Below are positions 49,494 through 54,788 of a stretch of 54,788 nt of DNA, piece by piece (the first letter of the stretch is position 1; the number at the start of each line of letters is the position of its first letter). The notes under the pieces were generated by a model, which was not told the DNA's origin, did not search any database, and saw nothing but the letters and a program-made list of their open reading frames with translations. The stretch is from positions 320,161 through 374,948 of the forward strand of contig NZ_JAODIW010000006.1 in the NCBI RefSeq assembly GCF_026586625.1. Direction: 5' to 3'. This DNA is from Halobium salinum (GTDB lineage: Archaea; Halobacteriota; Halobacteria; Halobacteriales; Haloferacaceae). Made by a program: the position numbers and the translations under genes.

Positions 49494-51844
49494 GGCGACT
49501 CCCCCCGGCGACGCATGGTCAGCAGGGTCAACACGGAGAGGGCGGCCATCACGATGACCGCGACCTCCCCCAGCGTGTCGAACGCCCGAAAGTCGACGAG
49601 GATGACGTTCACCACGTTGGTGCCGCCGCCCTCCGGGACGGCCTTCTCGACGAAGTAGCGCGCCAGCGCCGTCTCGCCGTCCGGCCCCCGCGTCGAGACG
49701 AGGACGGTGAGGAACACGGCGGCGCCGACCCCGAGCGAGAGGACGGCGTCGCGCAGGGCGAGCCGTCGGTCGAGTTCGCCGTAGTACTCCGGGAGCTTCT
49801 CCAGGACGAGCAGAAAGACGAGCAGCGACAGGGTCTCGACGACCAGCTGCGTGAGCGCGAGGTCGGGGGCGCTCGCGAGCGTGTAGAACACGGCCACCAT
49901 GAACCCCAGCAACGACAGGGCGAGGACGCCGACGACGTGCGAGGGCGCCCGGGTCATGGCGACGGCGCCGACGAGTGCGACCGCGAGGACGACGAGCGTC
50001 GCCGGCGGCGCGTCCACCCCCACCTCGGTCGGGAGGGCGACGCCCGCGGCGACGTACCCGGCGACGACGAGCGCGGCGGCGGCGCCGAGCGCCCACGCGG
50101 CGTACGTCCGGAGGAGCCCGGTCTGGATTCGGGGGAGGAGTTCGGCGCCGACGCGGTCGATTCCGCCGAGCGTCCGGTCGTACCACCAGTTCGGCCGGAG
50201 GGCCGGGGCCGACGCCCGCGCCCGCCGAATCGCGCGGTGGACGCGCCCGTACACGGGATACGTGGAGGCGCCGACGCCGAGCGAGACGACGCTCATCGCC
50301 ACGGGCGGCGAGAGTTCGGTCGGGAGATGCGGGTCGAACTCGGGGGCGCCGACCGCCGTCGCGTCGATGGCCGCCCCGACGGCGACGTCGACGGCGAGGC
50401 CGGGGGCGAGGCCGACGACGAAGGCGACGGCCGCCAGCAGCGCCGGGGGAGCGAGCATCGTCGCGGGCGGTCGGTGGACCTCGCCGAGTGCCTCCGGGCG
50501 GTCGCCGAAGAACAGCGCGAGAAAGCGCGCGGAGTAGAGGACGGTGAAGATACTCGCGACCACGGCGGCCGTCGGGTAGAGCCACCAGAGCCCGCCCGCG
50601 GCGCTGGCGGCCTCGTAGGCGGCCTTGAACAGGTACTCCTTCGAGTAGAACCCGTTGAACGGCGGGACGCCGGCCATCGACAGGGCGGCGACGCCGGCGA
50701 CGACCGCGGTGAAGGGCAGGTCCCGACGGAGTCCGCCGAGTTCGTCGAGCCGGCGCGTCCCCGCCTCGTGGGCGACGATGCCGGCGACGAGAAACAGCGC
50801 CGCCTTGAACAGGGCGTGGTTGAACAGGTGGAAGGCGCCCGTCTCGGCGCCGGCGGCCGACGCGAAGCCGAACCCGGCGACCATCAGTCCGAGGTGACTC
50901 GCCGTCGAGTACGCCAACAGCTCCTTGATGTCGGTCGAGGCCACCGCGAGGACGGCCCCGACGACCATCGTCGCCAGCCCGAGCGTGACGAGCAGGAGCG
51001 TCCACTCGACGCCGAGAAACAGCGGCCGGAGCCGGCCGAGCAGGTAGACGCCCACCTTCACCATCGTCGCGGAGTGGAGAAACGCGGAGACGGGCGTCGG
51101 CGCCGCCATGGCGTTCGGCAGCCAGAAGTGAAGCGGCACCTGGGCGGACTTCGAGGCGGCGCCGACGGCGACGAAGGCGAGCGCCGGGAGGAACAGCCCC
51201 GTCTCGCGCAGCGCCGCGCGCATGGCGTCGGCGTTCGCGAGCATCGCGGTCAGGTCGAACGTCTCGGTCCCGAACGCCCGGCCGGACGCGACCACCAGGA
51301 GGAGAAATCCGACGAGCAGGAACAGCCCGCCGACCACGGTGACGACCATCGCCATCCGGGCGGCGTACCGCGACTCCGCGTCGCCGTCGTGGTGGCCGAT
51401 GAGGAGGAAGGAGGCGACGCTCGTCAGCTCCCAGAAGAGAAACAGCGCGACGAGGTCGGCCGCGAGCGCGACACCGAGTATCGCCCCCATGAACGCCAGC
51501 AGCGACCCGTAGTACCGTCGGAGGCCCCGTTCGCCGTGCATGTACGTCGCCGAGTACAGAAAGACGAGAACGCCGATTCCGCTCGCCAGGAGGGCGAAGA
51601 GGAGCCCCCAGCCGTCGACGTGAAACCGAAGCGCGACGTCGAGTGACGGAATCCAGGGGACGGCGACGGTCCCCTCCCGGCCGAGTTCGCCCGCGAGCAG
51701 GGAGAAGGAGACGAGGGCGACCCCGGCGCCGGCGTACCCGGTCCGTTCGCCCAGGACGCGCCAGAGGAGGGGGACCAGCGCCGCCGCGAGAAACGGGAGC
51801 GCAACGGCTACGAGCACCGGAATCGCTCCCGAAGTAAGCGACAT
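49490..51844 (-). CDS. mnhA: Mrp Na+/H+ antiporter subunit A
   Basis: A 784-residue, roughly 20-helix protein. The first 500 residues are NuoL-like (FLYSATYMHGERGLRRYYGS, FLFWELTSVASFLLIGHHD, SAQVPLHFWLPNAMAAPTPV, FHLFNHALFKAALFLVAGIV). The C-terminal part is the MnhA-specific domain (SALLGFMV-like VVGVLALSLLGFMVAVFYTL, APDLALTQLVVETLSLLVFL and VNVILVDFRAFDTLGEVAVI). Mrp complexes exchange cytosolic Na+ for H+, important in high-salt or alkaline conditions. The ATG at 51844 is preferred over 51853 because the minus-strand TATA-like GAATAAGG (51868-51875) lies about 27 nt upstream of it. It heads the seven-gene operon. Confidence 0.95.
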   Translation of the reverse strand: MSLTSGAIPVLVAVALPFLAAALVPLLWRVLGERTGYAGAGVALVSFSLLAGELGREGTVAVPWIPSLDVALRFHVDGWGLLFALLASGIGVLVFLYSATYMHGERGLRRYYGSLLAFMGAILGVALAADLVALFLFWELTSVASFLLIGHHDGDAESRYAARMAMVVTVVGGLFLLVGFLLLVVASGRAFGTETFDLTAMLANADAMRAALRETGLFLPALAFVAVGAASKSAQVPLHFWLPNAMAAPTPVSAFLHSATMVKVGVYLLGRLRPLFLGVEWTLLLVTLGLATMVVGAVLAVASTDIKELLAYSTASHLGLMVAGFGFASAAGAETGAFHLFNHALFKAALFLVAGIVAHEAGTRRLDELGGLRRDLPFTAVVAGVAALSMAGVPPFNGFYSKEYLFKAAYEAASAAGGLWWLYPTAAVVASIFTVLYSARFLALFFGDRPEALGEVHRPPATMLAPPALLAAVAFVVGLAPGLAVDVAVGAAIDATAVGAPEFDPHLPTELSPPVAMSVVSLGVGASTYPVYGRVHRAIRRARASAPALRPNWWYDRTLGGIDRVGAELLPRIQTGLLRTYAAWALGAAAALVVAGYVAAGVALPTEVGVDAPPATLVVLAVALVGAVAMTRAPSHVVGVLALSLLGFMVAVFYTLASAPDLALTQLVVETLSLLVFLLVLEKLPEYYGELDRRLALRDAVLSLGVGAAVFLTVLVSTRGPDGETALARYFVEKAVPEGGGTNVVNVILVDFRAFDTLGEVAVIVMAALSVLTLLTMRRRGESP

Positions 51845-51994
51845 AGACTGCATACCGATGGCCCGGCCTTATTCGTTGTGACCGACCGTGACGAGTCGTT
51901 CGAGCCGTGACCGCCGGGAGCCGGCGCCGCGCACCGAATCGCCGGCGTTCTCGAACCGCCTACTTCTATCACCCCCCGGCACGTCCCCCCGCCC

Positions 51995-52279
51995 ATGCAA
52001 CGACGCGTCCTCAAACAGTTCGCACAATTGACGGTACTGCTTCACGCCTGCATGGCCGTCTTCGTCCTGGTCGACGCCGTCCGTACCGGCCGGGACAAGC
52101 GCTGGGCTCTCGGCACGCTCGTTCTCGGGCTGCCGGCCGTCCTCCCCTACCTCGGCGTCGACGCCGTCCGGAGCCGACTGCCCGGCGCCGACCTCGACCC
52201 GGACGACCTCGCGTTCGACGAGAGCGACGAGGTCGACATCGACGTGGCCGACGACGACTTCGACACCGACGCGGCCTGA
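51995..52279 (+). CDS. Small two-helix membrane protein with acidic tail
   Basis: A 94-residue protein, divergent from mnhA. It has two hydrophobic segments (LTVLLHACMAVFVLVDAV, and ALGTLVLGLPAVLPYLGV) followed by a strongly acidic tail (about residues 66-94: DPDDLAFDESDEVDIDVADD). The TATA-like TACTTCTATC at 51961-51970 is about 29 nt upstream. No family recognised. Being divergent to the Mrp operon does not prove a functional link. Confidence 0.8.
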   Translation: MQRRVLKQFAQLTVLLHACMAVFVLVDAVRTGRDKRWALGTLVLGLPAVLPYLGVDAVRSRLPGADLDPDDLAFDESDEVDIDVADDDFDTDAA

Positions 52280-52322
52280 TTCCCTCGCCTCCCGTTCTCG
52301 CTTTCTTTTCCACACCTGGGGC

Positions 52323-54716
52323 TCAGACGACGACTTCGAAGCGCGCCCCGCCGGACTCGCTTCCGACGAGCCGAACGTCCCAGCCGTGGGCGTCGGCGAC
52401 GGTCCGGACGACCGCCAGCCCGAACCCGTTGCCGCCACGCTCCTGCGTCGTGGTGTGGCCGTAGTCGAACACCGCCTCGCGCTCCTCGGCCGGGACGCCG
52501 GGACCGTCGTCGGCGACGGCGAACCCGGTCTCGGCGCTCCCGCTCTCGTCCGCTCCCCGGCTCTCGCCGCCGAGCGGCCCCACCCGGACCGCGACCGACT
52601 CCCCGCCGTGCTCCACGGCGTTCGACAGCAGGTTCTCGAGGAGGAGTCGGAGGCGTTCGGGGTCGGCGTCCACCGTCGGGGTCGCCTCCGCGACGGTGAG
52701 TGTCGGCTCGTCCGGGTCGCCCTCTCCGCATCGGCCGGCGGTGTCGCCGATTCGACGCCACGCCTCGCGGCTGACCTCGCCGACGTCGACCGTCTCGACC
52801 GCCTCGACGGGAGCACCCTCTCTCGCGAGCGCCAGTAGCTCGTCGACCCTGGTCGCCAGCCGGTCGTGTGCCCGCGAGACCGCCGCGAGCTCCTCCGTGT
52901 CCGCCGACTCGCGGGCGAGTTCGGTGTAGCCGCGGGCGACTTCCAGGGGGTTGCGCAGGTCGTGGGAGACGACGCCCGCGAACTCCTCCAGTCGCTCGTT
53001 CTGTCGGCGGAGCTCGGTCTCGCGCTCCCTGACGGCCGCCTCCCGCGACGCCCGGGTGAGCGCGGCCTCGACGTTGGCGGCGAACACCTTCGCCAGCGAC
53101 ACCTCCGCCTCCTCGAACGACCCGGGCTCGGTCCCGCCGGCGATGAACACTCCCTGGTCGCCGAGGGGGACGACGAGCTCCCGTCTGATGACGGTCTCCG
53201 TGTTCGCGACCTGGGACGCCTCCCGGACGTCCCCGTACGCTCGCACCTCACCCCTCCGGAACGCCTCGCCGGCGACGCTGTCGTCGACCGAGAGCGTCGG
53301 TGCCGACTCGAGCAGTGTCATCGAGCGCTCGCTGACTGCCGCCGGGGGGAGCCGTTCCCCCGACTCGTCGACCAGGTGGACGCCGTTCATCTCGTAGCCG
53401 AGAACGTCGCGTGCGGTGTCGACGGCGGCCTCCGCGACGTCCTCCCGGGTCGGTGCGGTCATCAGCCGTCGTGTCGCGGCGTGGAGCTCGTTCAGGCGCT
53501 CCTCGTGTGCCGTCCGGTCGAGGGCGGCTTCGACGTTCGCCGCCAGCAGGTCGACCAGTTCGACGGTCGCTTCGTCGGGCTCGGCGCTCCGTTCCCCGAA
53601 CGCGAGGAGGACGCCGTGGTCACCGAGCGGGGCGACGACGCCGCCTCTGCGCCGGTCATTCGGCCCGTCGTCCCCGACGGTTCGTCGCTCTTGGCTCCGG
53701 AACACGTTCCAGACGAGTCGGTGTCGCCGGTCCCCGCAGTCCTCGCGGTACGTCTCCGGGTCGCCGTCGAACTCCGCCGAGACGGTCTCGCTCGTCGCGA
53801 CCGGGGCGAGCGCCCCCGCTCCGTGGTCGAGGTGGACGCCCGCCGCCTCGAAGTGGAGGATGTCCTCGACGGCCGACACGGCGACCGAGGCCACCGACTC
53901 CCGACTTCCTGCCCGCATCAGTTCGCGACTCGCGCGGTTGAGGGCGCCGATGGCGCGACTCCGTCGTTCGCGGTCGCTCACCTCGACGAGGGCACCCATC
54001 ACCGCCGGCTCGCCCCCGTAGTCGACGACGCCCCCGTGGACTTCCACGTCGACTTCCCGCCCGTCGTAACGCGTAATCGTGAAGGTGTACTGGATGTCGT
54101 CGACTTCCCCTTCGACGCGGCGACGGACCTGCTCGCGCACCAGGGAGAGGTCTTCGTCGTCGATGAAGCGGGCGAACTCCATCCCGACGAGCGCCTCCTG
54201 GTCGTGTCCGAGAATCTCGGCGAGTCCCGGGTTCGCGTACTCGATGCGGCCGTCCTGCACGATGTAGATGCCGAACAGTTCCTGTTCGACGAGCCGTCGG
54301 TAGCGTGTCTCGGTCCGTTCGAGTTCGGTCTCGGCTCGATGGCGTTCGACCGCGTTTCGCACGCGGTTCGCCAACATCTCGTAGCGCTCGCCGCCGCTTC
54401 CCTTCCGGAGGTAGTCCGTCACGCCGGCGCTGATGGCGCGACTCGCGATTTCCTCGCTTCCCTTCGCAGTGAACAGGACGAACGGGAGGTCGGGGTCGCG
54501 CTCGCGGACCGCCGCGAGAAAGTCGAGCCCGTTCGTCTCCGGCATGTCGTAGTCGCTGACGACGCAGTCCACGCCGTCGAGGCGGTCGAACCCGTCGGCG
54601 GCCGTCGTCTCGACGACAGCCTCGACGTCGTCACCGTGGCGCTCGAGGCACAGCCCCGTCAGCTCCGCCAACTGGGGGTCGTCGTCCACGACGAGGACGC
54701 GGATGGTCGGCTCCAT
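52323..54716 (-). CDS. Hybrid histidine kinase: REC-PAS-GAF-GAF-HisKA-HATPase
   Basis: A 797-residue soluble sensor kinase. It has a REC domain (1-120; Asp55 in CVVSDYDMPETNG is the likely phospho-acceptor), PAS (about 140-260, YRRLVEQELFGIYIVQDGR), and two GAF domains with matching ends (PLGDHGVLLAFG and PLGDQGVFIAGG). The HisKA follows with H in FAGVVSHDLRNPLEVARGY (about residue 590), then HATPase (LLENLLSNAVEHGG; VADDGPGVPAEER; GFGLAVVRTVADAHGWD). No membrane helix is seen, so the signal is intracellular. The ATG at 54716 is used because the minus-strand TATA-like TTTCTATCC (54741-54749) lies 29 nt upstream. The in-frame TTG at 54737 is too close to it. The partner regulator is not in the window. 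The remaining 54750-54788 holds nothing recognisable. Confidence 0.9.
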   Translation of the reverse strand: MEPTIRVLVVDDDPQLAELTGLCLERHGDDVEAVVETTAADGFDRLDGVDCVVSDYDMPETNGLDFLAAVRERDPDLPFVLFTAKGSEEIASRAISAGVTDYLRKGSGGERYEMLANRVRNAVERHRAETELERTETRYRRLVEQELFGIYIVQDGRIEYANPGLAEILGHDQEALVGMEFARFIDDEDLSLVREQVRRRVEGEVDDIQYTFTITRYDGREVDVEVHGGVVDYGGEPAVMGALVEVSDRERRSRAIGALNRASRELMRAGSRESVASVAVSAVEDILHFEAAGVHLDHGAGALAPVATSETVSAEFDGDPETYREDCGDRRHRLVWNVFRSQERRTVGDDGPNDRRRGGVVAPLGDHGVLLAFGERSAEPDEATVELVDLLAANVEAALDRTAHEERLNELHAATRRLMTAPTREDVAEAAVDTARDVLGYEMNGVHLVDESGERLPPAAVSERSMTLLESAPTLSVDDSVAGEAFRRGEVRAYGDVREASQVANTETVIRRELVVPLGDQGVFIAGGTEPGSFEEAEVSLAKVFAANVEAALTRASREAAVRERETELRRQNERLEEFAGVVSHDLRNPLEVARGYTELARESADTEELAAVSRAHDRLATRVDELLALAREGAPVEAVETVDVGEVSREAWRRIGDTAGRCGEGDPDEPTLTVAEATPTVDADPERLRLLLENLLSNAVEHGGESVAVRVGPLGGESRGADESGSAETGFAVADDGPGVPAEEREAVFDYGHTTTQERGGNGFGLAVVRTVADAHGWDVRLVGSESGGARFEVVV

Positions 54717-54788
54717 TCGGTTAGCGAACGCTACCAATACGGATAGAAAAGCATTGCGTCCGACCTTTTTCTGCGTCGGGTCGCGCTG

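Noticed and set aside
52866-54746. A 626-codon plus-strand frame opposite the histidine kinase
   Set aside because: Antisense to a protein with complete REC/PAS/GAF/HisKA/HATPase motifs. The plus frame is Arg/Val/Asp-rich with no recognisable fold.
1-54788. tRNA, rRNA, RNase P/SRP RNA, CRISPR, IS elements or integrase
   Set aside because: No T-loop or cloverleaf-like sequences, no regularly spaced repeats of CRISPR type, and no transposase or recombinase motifs were found.

Overview
This 54.8 kb window is the chromosome of a halophilic archaeon (class Halobacteria). The evidence is very high GC, strongly acidic proteins, many leaderless genes with a TATA box about 25-35 nt before the start codon, and archaeal signature genes: A-type ATP synthase, aRF1, CarS, a CTP-dependent riboflavin kinase regulator, Orc1/Cdc6 and Tat-type secretion signals. 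The order atp operon - prf1 - minD - argS resembles Haloferax and relatives. The genus cannot be fixed from the sequence alone. No rRNA, tRNA, CRISPR array, transposase or integrase was seen.

Layout. 0.2-12 kb: a pair of related membrane proteins; an Orc1/Cdc6 protein; two class I methyltransferases; a DUF1059 protein; a polyprenyl (GGPP/FGPP-type) synthase; the electron transfer flavoprotein pair etfBA; a divergent pair made of a membrane-anchored winged-helix protein and a secreted coiled protein; a pilin-like protein; and a VTE3-like quinone methyltransferase. 12.4-21.5 kb: the complete A-type ATP synthase cluster H-I-K-E-C-F-A-B-D, with a separate promoter before the proteolipid gene and a hairpin plus a new promoter before D. 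21.7-28.1 kb: a GNAT with a zinc ribbon, a DUF6276-like protein, aRF1, a MinD4-like polar-organising ATPase with a bacterial-MinD-like C-terminal tip, a 37-residue membrane peptide, and ArgRS.

28.6-38.7 kb: the rbkR-ribB riboflavin operon, an epimerase, a coupled secreted-glycosidase module (leader peptide, GH43-like propeller, concanavalin-like protein), a DUF4097 lipoprotein, IlvE, a DUF502 membrane protein, proline dehydrogenase, CDP-archaeol synthase and a DUF1801 protein. 38.7-41.7 kb: a nucleobase block consisting of pyrE, an HTH-phosphoribosyltransferase regulator and an NCS2 purine permease, with shared GAGTATG-type operator half-sites. 41.7-45.6 kb: a zinc-ribbon membrane protein, a left-handed beta-helix acyltransferase, a Tat-exported beta-propeller and an aldo/keto reductase. 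45.6-51.8 kb: a seven-gene Mrp/Mnh Na+/H+ antiporter operon (A to G). 52.3-54.7 kb: a REC-PAS-GAF-GAF histidine kinase.

How it fits together: the ATP synthase and the Mrp antiporter are the two large ion-coupled machines. ETF and proline dehydrogenase feed electrons to the quinone pool, which the VTE3-like enzyme may methylate. The polyprenyl synthase and CarS serve ether-lipid synthesis. The most interesting non-gene signal is a family of four dispersed intergenic repeats (1-68, about 21526-21680, 23181-23264 on the minus strand, 38076-38182). It has covarying hairpin stems, and one copy is interrupted by a 56-bp doubly palindromic insertion flanked by a 2-bp duplication. Second is a 51-codon leader gene, with internally duplicated codons, coupled by a GTGA overlap to the GH43-like gene.
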